In this document: positions 7,277-16,227 of the stretch, one piece after another | Layout of the letters: each line of letters opens with the position of its first letter | Numbering within the stretch: the first letter of the stretch is position 1 | From: Planctomycetaceae bacterium | Lineage (GTDB): Bacteria; Planctomycetota; Planctomycetia; Planctomycetales; Planctomycetaceae | DNA: 34,538 nucleotides | Direction of reading: 5' to 3' | Assembly: GCA_016795145.1 (NCBI GenBank) | Contig: JAEUII010000393.1 | Span: 1-34,538 of the forward strand | The notes under the pieces: model-generated | Databases searched by the model: none | The model's input: only the letters and a program-made list of their open reading frames with translations | What the model was told of the DNA's origin: nothing | Program-made: the position numbers and the translations under genes

Positions 7277-9741
7277 GGCAGTCCGCTCCTCCGACGCAAC
7301 GTCCAGTCGGTGACCAGACAGGCAAGAGCTGTCGCAAAGACCCACCACGAATGCCAGATCGGCCATGACCAGATTTCCGTCAGCGGTGCGGATGATTGAG
7401 GAAGGCTTGCTGTCAGCGTCTCCAGCTCATCCAGCTCGATGGTCTTTCCTTTGGTGATGCGAGAAACCTCATCCAGCAGTGTTCGATTGACCGCGACTGA
7501 TCTCATTTCTTTTTGGTCGGGCTGATACGCCCAGCCAAGCGATGCGGTCAGCGGTTCGTTCGACGCCGGACGATCGGCCGTTGCTTCCTCTGCAACAAGA
7601 GCCGTCGCAGTGGCTTTCCATGCTCCCGCGACAGTTGTCGAGATCGACGATTCAAAAACACCGGGCTCCGTATCCGAAGGCTCCGCGGTCATTTCAAACT
7701 TCTGACCATCCGGCGATGTGACCTGAAACTTCACGTCGGCATTTTCGCGAGGTTCAAAGTCGGCTCCTCGAACAAACGCAGTGAGCCGAACTGATCCGGA
7801 ACCCAGCGTCGGGTCGTCGGACACATTCACATCCAGCCGTTTTGGAACGTCAGCCACCAGCCATCGCATCATCTGCCGACAGGCTCGAGCATGATCGCTC
7901 AGGTCTTCGGTCGGCAGGCCGCCCCCTTCGACCGGTTCACGTTCGCCGGGATCCAGAGCAGCCGAGCCTGTTGGAAGACCCTGCAACTGTCGGAGTCCTT
8001 CGCTCAATCGCCATCGCCACAGATCGCCGACACACAGAGCGGCTGTTCGTCCTTTGCCAAACCGCTGAACCACCAAAGCGGGCCACGATGTTTCTTCTTC
8101 ATCTTTGACTTCCGCCATGATCACCGCGCCGGGACGAATGAACCCCGCCGGATTCACCGTGATGAATTCCGGCATCGAGAGCAGTCGTTCTTCTTCCGAG
8201 ACTTCATCCGAGCGAAGTCGGATCCATGGCTGCAGCCAGCCGTCGCGAGTCAGGCTGAGGCGAACACCGGCCTTTGGAAACGGCATGTCGCGACTGACAT
8301 CAATCGGCAGCGTCTCTCCGATCGGTGTTCGATCAAATCCGCCCTGACGAAACGACTCCTGCCCAGCCATCATCAGCAAACCGCCACCGCGGCGGGAGAC
8401 GAAGTCGTAAATGAGCTTCATCTGGTCCGCAAGGAAGAAGCCTGCTTCCACATCATCAATCACGATCGCATCGTATTGAAACAAATCCTCGGCAGCCTGA
8501 GGGAACCCGCCGCGAAGTTCCTGATCGTCCTTCGTTCCTAAGCGAATCAGAACTGGTTCATCATATTCCTCAACCGTGTCAGGGTCCGCCTTGTCGAATC
8601 CTCGAAACAGCGAGTTCGCCTGTTCGCCTTCACGGCCGCGGAAATCAAACTTCGCTTCCTTCTTTGCAATTCGAATCAGTGCGACGATCTGCAACTGCGG
8701 ATCAGTCTCCACAGCACGACGCAGGAATTTGAAGTCCCAGTTCGGACGTCCGGAGACGTACAGAATTCGTCGAGGACTTGTGCTGCGCTGAACGGCGATC
8801 AGTTGTGAGTTGTTGACCAGCGTTGCTTCGGCTTCGAGTTCTTTCCCAGCTGTGTCCTGAAGGGCCGTCTTGATCTGATAAAAGACCGCACCGCCTTCGG
8901 TCGGACGATGCTTAAACTTCAGCGGAGAAGGGTCATCGATCGCGCGAGTCTGCGTTTCGAGCGGAAGACCGGAGGCATCGCACAGCGTGACGGCAATCTT
9001 TCCGGACTTGACGTTGGCGACTTCCGGCTGAACCTGAATCGTGACCGGTGCATCGTCAAATGCTGTCTGCGTCACAGAGTGCGTTCCTGTGGCAGAATCC
9101 GGAAGCGTCAGGCCGTTCGGAGGCACAACAGAATACACGGGCGGCATTCCGGAAAGGTCCGACAGGTCTTCCACGGAGTCCGTTGCGTTGCCGTCCGTCA
9201 GCAGGATCACTCCGGCAAGTGGCTGACCTTCGAAACGCTGCTTGAGCTGTCGAAGAGCCGTGTGAAGATCGGATGCTGTTCCGTTGAATTCGACCGGTTC
9301 GAAATGATCCACCTGCTGCAGGCGATCAGCGACTGTGTAGCGACGAAGTTCAAAGTCCTGGCTTAGCCGGTTCAGCCAGCCAACTGGTTCTTTACTTTCG
9401 CCTTGCTTGAGCTTGTCCTGAAACGCCTGAGCCCGCGAGACGGTTTCGGTGTCACCGGCGACAAGATGGCTGCGACTGATGTCGGCAACAACAGCAATCA
9501 CGTTCGCACGCGATCGTGGGCGTGAGCTGCTCCAGAGCGGATTTAGAAGACACAGGGCAAGCAACGTCCATCCAAGAATTCTCAGAACCGGACCGATCGG
9601 AGCAATCGTCAGCCGTCGTCGGTTCAGCCACAGCGCGAGCAGGCCACCGAATACCACAAGTCCGACAGACGGCCACAGCCATTGGCGATCACCAATGACC
9701 AGGCTGCTGAACTGAACGAGCCTCAAGAAGACCTGGGACAA
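7273..9741 (-). CDS. Membrane protein with VWA and glutamine-amidotransferase-like domains
   Basis: Protein of 822 residues with two N-terminal membrane segments (about 22-40 and 52-70) and one near the C terminus (about 795-815). Between them lie a von Willebrand factor A-like domain with a complete-looking MIDAS pattern (DISRS at 87-91, Thr155, TDG at 182-184) and a class I amidotransferase-like domain (about 325-560; 'ILYVSGRPNW', 'YDAIVIDD', 'RRGGGLLMMAGQ'). The bulk should face the periplasm. Such proteins are common in Planctomycetota, often near MoxR ATPase and DUF58 genes, which are not visible here. The start is a TTG at 9739-9741 with GGAG eight bases upstream; no better start is seen. 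The gene is translationally coupled to the caspase-like gene. The biological role is unknown. Confidence 0.75.
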   Translation of the reverse strand: MSQVFLRLVQFSSLVIGDRQWLWPSVGLVVFGGLLALWLNRRRLTIAPIGPVLRILGWTLLALCLLNPLWSSSRPRSRANVIAVVADISRSHLVAGDTETVSRAQAFQDKLKQGESKEPVGWLNRLSQDFELRRYTVADRLQQVDHFEPVEFNGTASDLHTALRQLKQRFEGQPLAGVILLTDGNATDSVEDLSDLSGMPPVYSVVPPNGLTLPDSATGTHSVTQTAFDDAPVTIQVQPEVANVKSGKIAVTLCDASGLPLETQTRAIDDPSPLKFKHRPTEGGAVFYQIKTALQDTAGKELEAEATLVNNSQLIAVQRSTSPRRILYVSGRPNWDFKFLRRAVETDPQLQIVALIRIAKKEAKFDFRGREGEQANSLFRGFDKADPDTVEEYDEPVLIRLGTKDDQELRGGFPQAAEDLFQYDAIVIDDVEAGFFLADQMKLIYDFVSRRGGGLLMMAGQESFRQGGFDRTPIGETLPIDVSRDMPFPKAGVRLSLTRDGWLQPWIRLRSDEVSEEERLLSMPEFITVNPAGFIRPGAVIMAEVKDEEETSWPALVVQRFGKGRTAALCVGDLWRWRLSEGLRQLQGLPTGSAALDPGEREPVEGGGLPTEDLSDHARACRQMMRWLVADVPKRLDVNVSDDPTLGSGSVRLTAFVRGADFEPRENADVKFQVTSPDGQKFEMTAEPSDTEPGVFESSISTTVAGAWKATATALVAEEATADRPASNEPLTASLGWAYQPDQKEMRSVAVNRTLLDEVSRITKGKTIELDELETLTASLPQSSAPLTEIWSWPIWHSWWVFATALACLVTDWTLRRRSGLP

Positions 9742-10224
9742 TCCGAAATCTCCGGATCAGACGGTGCACAATTCGACGGTTGTAAGTCGCTGCAGGCGGG
9801 AAACGCGGTGGATAGACGGAATGTGGGCACTTCCAGGCCGAATGTAAACTCACTTCGCCCCCTGGCAGCGGGAAAACGTCAATGCGGAAACGGTCACGAC
9901 TCACACAGTCGACGTCGTGCCGCTCTGCTGTTTCTCCCCAACCCGAAACGTCAGTGAGGGATGCACGCTGCTCAATAATGCACAGTGATCCCTCGCTGAC
10001 GCAGCGGGTTGGGATGAGGAAACGACAAGCGGCCATTTGACGAGAGGCCATACGCCGCCTTCCGCCCACAACAGTGCAGTCGGTGCTTTCCGACCGAAAC
10101 TCCGCGAGGTCACATGCGTCATGGACAGTGATTGAGTACAGTCATCGAAGGAATGGACTGCTCAGGCACCTGAGGCGTCCGTCCTCGTTCTTCAACTCTT
10201 CAAGAATCATTACAGGCTGACCAT
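9742..10224. other. Divergent intergenic region without a gene
   Basis: This 483-base gap separates the minus-strand VWA gene from the plus-strand PQQ gene. It contains the long palindromic repeat at 9937-10013. No convincing promoter hexamer pair was found, although both flanking genes must start here. Open frames crossing it are explained by the repeat and not by coding sequence. Confidence 0.6.
9937..10013 (+). repeat. Long palindromic repeat, copy A
   Basis: Imperfect inverted repeat with 26-base arms (9937-9962 and 9988-10013) and a 25-base loop. The left arm contains AACCCG and TCAGTGAGGGAT; the right arm contains ATCCCTCGCTGACG and GGGTTGGG. Arms match at 22 of 26 positions. Copy B at 12769-12844 is the same element in the opposite orientation with an unrelated loop. 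Similar AACCCG...GTCAGCGAGGGA palindromes are, to my knowledge, widespread in planctomycete genomes. Confidence 0.75.
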
Positions 10225-11517
10225 ATGTTCCCGAAGCGACTGTTCCTTTTCGCAATCGCCATTTCAGCGACTCTCGCGGCGGCAGGCCAGCGGTCTGTTG
10301 CAGACGACTGGCCTCAATGGGGCGGTCCGCAGCGCGACTGTGTTTGGCATGAGACAGGCATTGTGGAAAAGTTCTCGACGACAGACTTGCTTCCTCGAAT
10401 GTGGTCGGTGCCGATCGGGGAAGGCTACGCAGGGCCCGCGGTCGCCAATGGTCGAGTTTACGTGACGGACAGAATCGTCGACGAAGGAGTCGAGCGGATT
10501 CTGTGCGTCGACGCCGAGACTGGCAAAGAGATTTGGAAGCACTCGCACCCTGTTCGCTACACTGTGAGTTATCCCGCGGGTCCAAGAACGACGCCCGTGA
10601 TTCATGACGGTCTGTGTTACACGATCGGTGCCGAAGGGCACATGTTTTGTTTCGATGCAGCGACCGGTGAGATTCGATGGTCAAAGGAATTTCAAAAGGA
10701 CTTTGGCACGAAGCTTCCGACATGGGGCATGGCCGCGTCACCTCTGGTTGATGGCGATCGACTGATTACTCTTGTCGGCGGAGATAATAATGGTCTCGTC
10801 ATTTGTTTCGATCGCAAAACGGGGAACGAAATCTGGCGAGCTCTTTCGGCTGGTCAGGTCGGTTACTGCCCGCCGGTAATTTATGAGTTCGGTGGCCGGC
10901 GCCAGTTGATCATCTGGCATCCAGACGCTGTCTCATCGCTCGACCCGGAATCCGGCAAGGTGATTTGGGAACATCCCTGGTCCATCCGATACGGCCTCAC
11001 TGTGCCCATGCCGCGGAAACTGGATGATCGACTCTTTCTGACCGCGTTCTACGATGGACCATTGATGCTGAAAGTCGCAGCTGATTCCGCTTCCGTGGTG
11101 TGGAAGGGCAAAGGAACGAGTGAAATGGATACGGATGGCCTTCATTCCATTATGCCAACGCCTGTGGTTCAGCCTGACTATATCTTTGGTGTCTGCAGTT
11201 ACGGCCAGTTGCGATGTCTGAAGACGGAGACTGGAGCTCGCGTCTGGGAAACGCTGCAGGCCACAGGAAGCGGACGATGGTGGAACGCGTTTCTGATCCC
11301 GAATGGCGACCGTATCTTCCTTCATAACGAACAGGGCGATCTCATCATCGCGAAGCTCACGGGCGAAGGTTACGAAGAAGTCAGCCGTGCCAAACTTGTC
11401 GAACCAACTCGCCCCGTTCAGCGACGCTCAACGATCTGGTCTCACCCGGCTTTCGCAATGAAGAGCGTGTTTGCGAGGAACGATAAGGAACTTGTGAGAG
11501 TGAACCTCGCGAAGTAG
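10225..11517 (+). CDS. Secreted PQQ-type beta-propeller repeat protein
   Basis: Protein of 430 residues with a signal peptide (about 1-27) and a mature start 'DDWPQWGGPQRD', characteristic of planctomycete PQQ-binding-like propeller proteins. At least five blade signatures are visible, each of the type 'L-x-C-x-D-x-x-T-G-x-x-x-W': for example 'CVDAETGKEIWKH', 'CFDAATGEIRWSK', 'CFDRKTGNEIWRA', 'SLDPESGKVIWEH' and 'CLKTETGARVWET'. These resemble BamB/PQQ dehydrogenase repeats, but no catalytic domain of a quinoprotein dehydrogenase is attached. The product may be a binding or scaffold protein on the periplasmic side; the ligand is unknown. It is separated by only 32 bases from the hydrolase gene downstream, which suggests co-transcription. 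Confidence 0.88.
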   Translation: MFPKRLFLFAIAISATLAAAGQRSVADDWPQWGGPQRDCVWHETGIVEKFSTTDLLPRMWSVPIGEGYAGPAVANGRVYVTDRIVDEGVERILCVDAETGKEIWKHSHPVRYTVSYPAGPRTTPVIHDGLCYTIGAEGHMFCFDAATGEIRWSKEFQKDFGTKLPTWGMAASPLVDGDRLITLVGGDNNGLVICFDRKTGNEIWRALSAGQVGYCPPVIYEFGGRRQLIIWHPDAVSSLDPESGKVIWEHPWSIRYGLTVPMPRKLDDRLFLTAFYDGPLMLKVAADSASVVWKGKGTSEMDTDGLHSIMPTPVVQPDYIFGVCSYGQLRCLKTETGARVWETLQATGSGRWWNAFLIPNGDRIFLHNEQGDLIIAKLTGEGYEEVSRAKLVEPTRPVQRRSTIWSHPAFAMKSVFARNDKELVRVNLAK

Positions 11518-11549
11518 TCCGCGCTCCTCAGCCGTCAGGGGAACTCCAC

Positions 11550-12683
11550 ATGGTCACAACTCGCAGAATGATGCCGAATTGGTGTGATCGTCTTGTCCTC
11601 ACATTGATCACCGTTCTGGTCTCGGCATCAGCTGCGCTTGCGGATGATGTTCGCAAGCTGTCGGCTGCGATCGAAGAGAAAGTCGATGCTGCTGTTCAGG
11701 GACAGATTCAGCAACAGCAGCTTGTCGGTGTTGCTGTGGGAGTCATTCAGAATGGCAAAGTGGTTTTGACGAAGGCGTATGGATTTGAAGATCGAGACGC
11801 AAACGTCCCGCTGACGACTGACAGTCTGATTCGCTGGGCATCGGTTTCCAAGACGCTGACTGCGGTGGTTGCCGCACAGTTGATGGAAGAGAAGAAGCTG
11901 GATCTGTCGGCCGATGTCCGTTCGCTGGTTCCGGAGTTTCCGGACAAGGGTGAGCTGATCACCGTGCGAGACTTGCTGTGTCATCAGAGCGGCATCGTGC
12001 ATTATTCAAACGGCCCGGTGGTCGAAACAAAGGCGACGTACACTGCGGAACATCCGTTTGAAGACGTCATTACGGCGCTGGACAAGTTCAAAGAGTCACC
12101 GCTCGTCTGCAAGCCGCGGGAGAAGTACTCATATTCGACTCACGCGTACATCCTTCTGAGCGCGGTGACGCAGCGCGCGGAGCAGAAGAAGTTTGCCGAT
12201 CAGGTACGCTCACGAATTTCTGAACGCCTGAAACTCACGACCCTCCAGCCTGACTACCAGTGGCAGCCGATACCTCATCGAGCGGTTGGTTATGTGTTGA
12301 AGTTTGGCAAGATCCAGAGATCAACAGATACAGACGTCAGCTGGAAACTTGGCGGCGGAGGCTTCATCTCCAGCATCAACGACATGGCTCAATATGCCGA
12401 AGGTCTGCTTGGCAATCAGATTCTCTCGAGTTCCGCTAAGCAGGTGTTTTGGGAGCCGCAGACAACGAGTGATGGCAAAGTCACGGAGATGGGTCTGGGG
12501 TTTTCTGTCGATGGCACTGGTCCGCAGTTCCGCGTATCGCATAACGGCGCGCAGGAGAAATCCAGGACTCGACTGGTGATGTATCCCAATCGTCGCAACG
12601 CGATCGTGGTGATGTCGAACTGCGAGTATGCGGATCCTGGAAAGATCTCTACTGCCATCTATCAGGCGCTGTCCGCGGAGTAG
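11550..12683 (+). CDS. Secreted serine hydrolase, beta-lactamase (class C-like) family
   Basis: Protein of 377 residues with an N-terminal signal peptide (about 1-31, cleavage likely after 'SAALA'). The active-site serine motif SxxK is 'SVSK' (Ser98, Lys101). The tyrosine motif is 'YST' (Tyr195), a variant of YxN, and the third box is 'HNG' (332-334), as in the esterase/peptidase branch of class C-like enzymes. It is therefore more likely a D-aminopeptidase, carboxypeptidase or esterase than a true drug-resistance beta-lactamase. Several Met codons lie near the start; the first has AGGGGA upstream. It lies 325 bases upstream of the BlaI gene, in the same orientation, with a palindromic repeat and a new promoter between, so it may or may not belong to that regulon. 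Confidence 0.85.
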   Translation: MVTTRRMMPNWCDRLVLTLITVLVSASAALADDVRKLSAAIEEKVDAAVQGQIQQQQLVGVAVGVIQNGKVVLTKAYGFEDRDANVPLTTDSLIRWASVSKTLTAVVAAQLMEEKKLDLSADVRSLVPEFPDKGELITVRDLLCHQSGIVHYSNGPVVETKATYTAEHPFEDVITALDKFKESPLVCKPREKYSYSTHAYILLSAVTQRAEQKKFADQVRSRISERLKLTTLQPDYQWQPIPHRAVGYVLKFGKIQRSTDTDVSWKLGGGGFISSINDMAQYAEGLLGNQILSSSAKQVFWEPQTTSDGKVTEMGLGFSVDGTGPQFRVSHNGAQEKSRTRLVMYPNRRNAIVVMSNCEYADPGKISTAIYQALSAE

Positions 12684-12768
12684 CTGACTACCGCGCCTGT
12701 TATTGACTGTTGTTCCCCGTGCGAGGTGGAACAGAGCGGCAGGATTCTTTCGGGGCCGAACCGGCGAT

Positions 12769-12844
12769 CCCAACCCGTTGCGTCAGCGAGGGATTTCGCG
12801 GCGAAACCTGCTGCCTTTTTATCCCTCACTGACGTTTCGGGTTG
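12769..12844 (-). repeat. Long palindromic repeat, copy B
   Basis: Arms at 12769-12794 and 12821-12844 flank a 26-base loop. Turned over, the element's left arm is identical to the left arm of copy A over 24 bases, and its right arm differs at one position from copy A. The loop sequences are unrelated, though 25 and 26 bases long. It lies between the hydrolase gene and the BlaI promoter and could also act as a structured barrier to read-through. Confidence 0.75.
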
Positions 12845-12891
12845 CGAATGCCGTCAATAAATCAGTCGCCAGATTTCCGCAAAAAGCTCAA

Positions 12892-12919
12892 TTGACAGCC
12901 CTCTGGACTCGATTACTAT
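12892..12919 (+). promoter_or_regulatory. Putative promoter of the BlaI-M56 operon
   Basis: A perfect -35 box TTGACA (12892-12897) is followed after 16 bases by TACTAT (12914-12919), which overlaps TATAAA at 12917. The predicted leader is about 85 bases. No clear TACA/TGTA dyad of the classical BlaI/MecI type is seen, so the operator, if autoregulated, is of another sequence. The rest of the gap 12684-13008 holds only the palindromic repeat. Confidence 0.5.
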
Positions 12920-13008
12920 AAAACCAAATCTAAAAAACCAAACGAAATGAAAAAGAAGTTCAGACAAAAGAGATCGCGGCTGGTCTCAGGTCATCGGGAG
13001 GATTCGAA

Positions 13009-13398
13009 ATGGCTCGTCCAAAGGCAAAAGAACTGACGGAACGCGAGCTGGAAGTCATGCACGTATTCTGGGATCGCGGTGAATCGACGGCGGCCGATGT
13101 GCGTGATGTTCTGGCTGAACAGGGCCGGGATCTGGCCTATACGACGGTCGCGACACTCGTGCGAATCTTGATGGAAAAAGGCTTTCTGACACAGACGAAC
13201 GAAGAGCGTCCGTTTCGATTCGTACCGGCTCGAACGTACGAAGAAGTTTCGGGCAGTCTGTTGGGCGATCTGGTTCAAAAGGTCTTCGCAGGTTCTCGCA
13301 TGCAGCTGCTGATGCGACTGTTTGAGCAGAAGAAGCTGACTCCGACGGAACAGGCAAGGCTGCAGGAGATTCTGGATGCTGTGAAGAAGAAGTCCTGA
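13009..13398 (+). CDS. BlaI/MecI/CopY-family transcriptional repressor
   Basis: Protein of 129 residues, full length for the family. The N-terminal winged helix opens with 'LTERELEVMHVFWDRGESTAADV' and continues 'LAYTTVATLVRILMEKGFL', the recognition-helix and wing region of Penicillinase_R proteins. The C-terminal half is helical and provides dimerisation ('LLMRLFEQKKLTPTEQARLQEIL'). A strong ribosome-binding site (GGGAGG) precedes the ATG. The M56 peptidase gene follows 53 bases later, the canonical pairing in which the membrane peptidase triggers cleavage of the repressor. The genes it controls cannot be identified; autoregulation is probable by analogy, and the upstream serine hydrolase is a candidate target. 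Confidence 0.93.
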   Translation: MARPKAKELTERELEVMHVFWDRGESTAADVRDVLAEQGRDLAYTTVATLVRILMEKGFLTQTNEERPFRFVPARTYEEVSGSLLGDLVQKVFAGSRMQLLMRLFEQKKLTPTEQARLQEILDAVKKKS

Positions 13399-13451
13399 CC
13401 GTCGTTCAAACAGGAATGGTCCCAACCACTGCGTTCCTTCAGGAGATTTCA

Positions 13452-16148
13452 ATGAGCCCTTCAAACAACCTTTTGATCTGTGGGCTTCTGCAGGTCACGC
13501 TTGTGGCTCTGGCCGGCCTGTTGACTCTGCCTGTTTTCAGACGACTGCGGCGCAACGCAACGGTTGTTTTGAAACACACATTACTTGGCATTGGTGTGCT
13601 CACTGTTGCGGCATTTCTTCCACTGCCAAGCTGGCTGAGCATGAATGAGCAGGATGTTCCAGCAGAGATACCGGTCGTCGCTCACGAGATGTCTGCGGAC
13701 ACTTCAGGACCGAAGTTCAGCGTTCCCAAAACGGCTCCTCAGCCATTCGGGCTTCGTGAATATCTTGCCGCCGGACTCGACGGGCTGCGCACGATGAACG
13801 CTCCGGCGCCCGTTCTGTCGGCGCCAACAGAGACAAAGTCGGCCGCGGAGAACTTGCCGTCGTTTCGTGAACACTGGTTTCTTTGGCTGCTGGGTGGCGG
13901 CATCGTTTTGGGATTGCTGCGACTTGCTGGCGGGCTTTGGGGCGTTCATTGTTTGATTCAAAGCAGCCGTCCTCAGCGTGATATGGCGTTGAGTGAGATC
14001 GTCGACTTGCTGGCCGCCGAGATGCGATGCACGGCAAAGATTGAGGTGCGTGAATCGAACCAGATTGCGACAGCCGCAACGGTCGGCTGGAGAAAGCCTG
14101 TCATCCTGTTGTCTGCTCAGTGGCGAACATGGACCGACGAGCAGCGTCGCAGCGTCCTTGCTCATGAGATTGCTCATATTGCTCGCGGAGATTTTGCGAC
14201 ATCGCTGATCGCTCAGGTCGGGCTCATTCTTCATTTCTATCACCCACTGGTGCACTGGTTGGTTCAGCAGCTTCGACTGGAGCAGGAGCTGGCCGCGGAT
14301 GCTGTGGCCGCTCAGGTTGTCGGAGGCTCGCGAGTCTATCTGTGCTCGATTGGTGAACTTGCTCTGACAAATACACGGGAACACGTGAGCTGGCCGGCTC
14401 ACGCCTTTCTGCCAACCCGCAGAACGTTTCTGAGGAGAATTGAGATGCTTCGAGATTTGAAACTGTTTTCCGGGCAAACATCGCGCGGCGTTCGTACCGC
14501 TTCGCTGTTGGCAGTGCTTGGTGTGACGGCCTCCGTTGCGGGTTTGAGACCGCCGGAATCGCTGGCACAGAATCCGCCGGCGAAGAAGGCGGCTCTTGCA
14601 GGATTGGGGCCAGGTGAAACACGGGCCGTTGCCAAAGCAATGGCAAGTGTCAGCCATGTGCCCGAGGACGCGGTGGTCGTGGCAACCGTCAATGTCGCAG
14701 ACATCGCGCCTCTGTATGACCTGGCTCGTAAGACAATGAACGACTCGAAGGAGGGCGGTATTCCTCCGGCGGAACCAGCGGAACTGAAGTTTGCCGAACT
14801 GATGAGGAAGTGCCGTCAGGTCACGCTCGTTATCTGTTCGATCGATCGTGGGACTCCGGATCCGGTTGCGATGAAGCTGGAGTTTGTCGATTCAACTTCT
14901 CGCGATACTGCGATTGCCGAATTGAAGAGAGGCAGAACGTTTGAAGCAGGCACCTGGGACAACGTGGCAGTTGAAGTCGCTGACCCACTTGCCTGTGCGC
15001 GAGTGGGTGAATCAACAGTGCTGTTCGGCCATGCTCCGACAGTCCGAAAGATGCTGAAGGCTGGCGATGCGTCCCTCTCGACGTTGACTCAGTCTGCACC
15101 GTGGAAGGCAGTGGAACAAGGAACGATTGCCCTTGCCGTTGACGCGACCAGGCTGAAGCAGGTCATGGCTGGTGCTCCGCAGGATCCTGCCACCGCGATG
15201 TTGTCACCCCTCTGGTCGCAGGCCAGTTCTTATACTCTTGGAATCAACCTGAAAGATGACCTCTCGTTGGCTCTTCAGACGGAATCTCCTGACGAGAAGA
15301 GTGCGAAGATGCTGGAAAATAGTCTGAACGGCGGACTTGCTCTGATCAATGGTTTGTTAGCCAACGCTCAGGTTCAGCTGCCCGAAGACTCTTCAGACAA
15401 AAAGGTCATGGAGGTTCTGTCCACGATGTTGAGTTCCCAGCAGTTCGAGCGAAAGGGAACCAGCGTGACTCTGAAGCTGGAAGTAGAAAAAGGGACGACC
15501 GAGAACCTGATCACAGAGACCTTCGTCCCGGCAATCATACGTGCCCGTATGGCGGCTCAGAGATCTCTGCAAGCCAACAATATGAAGCAGATCATGCTTG
15601 CTCTGCATAACTATGCTTCGGCCTACGGACACCTTCCACCCGCGGTCGTCATCGATAAGGAATCTGGTGTTGCCCGCAGCTGGCGTATTGAGATTCTTCC
15701 TTATATTGAACAGGCTCCGTTGTATGAGGCTTATCGCAAGAACGAACCCTGGGACTCAGAAGCCAACAAGGCTGTTCTTGCGAAAATGCCATCAGTGTTT
15801 CGGCACCCATCGCAGCCTGCCGACTCAACGTTCTCCAGCATCTTTTTGGCATACGGAGAAGGATTGTTCGCAGAGCCGGGAGATAAGGAAGGTCTTGATT
15901 TCGCCGATGTGACCGATGGAACATCGACCACGATTGCTCTGGTCGAAGCAAGGCAGGAGATCCCCTGGACGAAACCGGAAGATGTCAAGATCGACGTCAA
16001 AGCCGACAAGCTGCCTCAGTTTGGCTTTGTCCCGGAAGGCTGGCATGTCGGGATGGGCGATGGTTCGGTGCGATTCCTTTCCCGCACTATTGACGTCAAC
16101 CTGCTGAAGGCCATGCTGACTCGGGCTGGTGGCGAAGTCCTTCCGTAA
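13452..16148 (+). CDS. BlaR1-like M56 membrane metallopeptidase fused to a DUF1559-type domain
   Basis: Protein of 898 residues. Membrane segments are visible at about 5-30, 38-60 and 143-170. The zinc motif HEIAH is at 238-242, with 'EQELAAD' at 277-283 as the expected third-ligand region, and a fourth membrane segment follows at about 350-370. Then comes a region of about 300 residues without a recognised family, and a C-terminal DUF1559-type domain (about 700-898: 'NNMKQIMLALHNY', 'SWRIEILPYIEQAPLY', 'IPWTKPED', 'MGDGSVRFLSR'). BlaR1 has a penicillin-binding sensor at this position; here that is replaced. The start at 13452 has AGGAG at a good distance; an earlier in-frame ATG at 13416 does not. 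It is probably the protease partner of the adjacent BlaI-type repressor, sensing an unknown extracytoplasmic signal. Confidence 0.88.
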   Translation: MSPSNNLLICGLLQVTLVALAGLLTLPVFRRLRRNATVVLKHTLLGIGVLTVAAFLPLPSWLSMNEQDVPAEIPVVAHEMSADTSGPKFSVPKTAPQPFGLREYLAAGLDGLRTMNAPAPVLSAPTETKSAAENLPSFREHWFLWLLGGGIVLGLLRLAGGLWGVHCLIQSSRPQRDMALSEIVDLLAAEMRCTAKIEVRESNQIATAATVGWRKPVILLSAQWRTWTDEQRRSVLAHEIAHIARGDFATSLIAQVGLILHFYHPLVHWLVQQLRLEQELAADAVAAQVVGGSRVYLCSIGELALTNTREHVSWPAHAFLPTRRTFLRRIEMLRDLKLFSGQTSRGVRTASLLAVLGVTASVAGLRPPESLAQNPPAKKAALAGLGPGETRAVAKAMASVSHVPEDAVVVATVNVADIAPLYDLARKTMNDSKEGGIPPAEPAELKFAELMRKCRQVTLVICSIDRGTPDPVAMKLEFVDSTSRDTAIAELKRGRTFEAGTWDNVAVEVADPLACARVGESTVLFGHAPTVRKMLKAGDASLSTLTQSAPWKAVEQGTIALAVDATRLKQVMAGAPQDPATAMLSPLWSQASSYTLGINLKDDLSLALQTESPDEKSAKMLENSLNGGLALINGLLANAQVQLPEDSSDKKVMEVLSTMLSSQQFERKGTSVTLKLEVEKGTTENLITETFVPAIIRARMAAQRSLQANNMKQIMLALHNYASAYGHLPPAVVIDKESGVARSWRIEILPYIEQAPLYEAYRKNEPWDSEANKAVLAKMPSVFRHPSQPADSTFSSIFLAYGEGLFAEPGDKEGLDFADVTDGTSTTIALVEARQEIPWTKPEDVKIDVKADKLPQFGFVPEGWHVGMGDGSVRFLSRTIDVNLLKAMLTRAGGEVLP

Positions 16149-16227
16149 CCGGATCCCGGCTCATAGCAACTTTGCTGGAAATTATGCGACGTCGGCGTAG
16201 TTTGACGGCCATCGGCTGCGCTGTTTG

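Noticed and set aside
9689..10069. 126-codon minus-strand open frame with a 'TRCVSEG...SLTDVSGW' segment
   Set aside because: The segment is the translated palindromic repeat A, and similar peptides (NPLRQRGIS, SLTFRV) arise from repeat B at 12769-12844. These are repeat artefacts, not proteins.
12703..12921. 72-codon plus-strand open frame over repeat B
   Set aside because: It is produced by the palindromic repeat and overlaps the predicted BlaI promoter.
13704..14657. 317-codon minus-strand open frame
   Set aside because: Antisense to the M56 gene, whose frame has clear zinc and membrane motifs.
11550..16148. Reading the hydrolase-BlaI-M56 set as a beta-lactam resistance operon
   Set aside because: The hydrolase has the YST and HNG boxes of the class C-like esterase/peptidase branch, the M56 protein lacks a penicillin-binding sensor, and a separate promoter lies between them.
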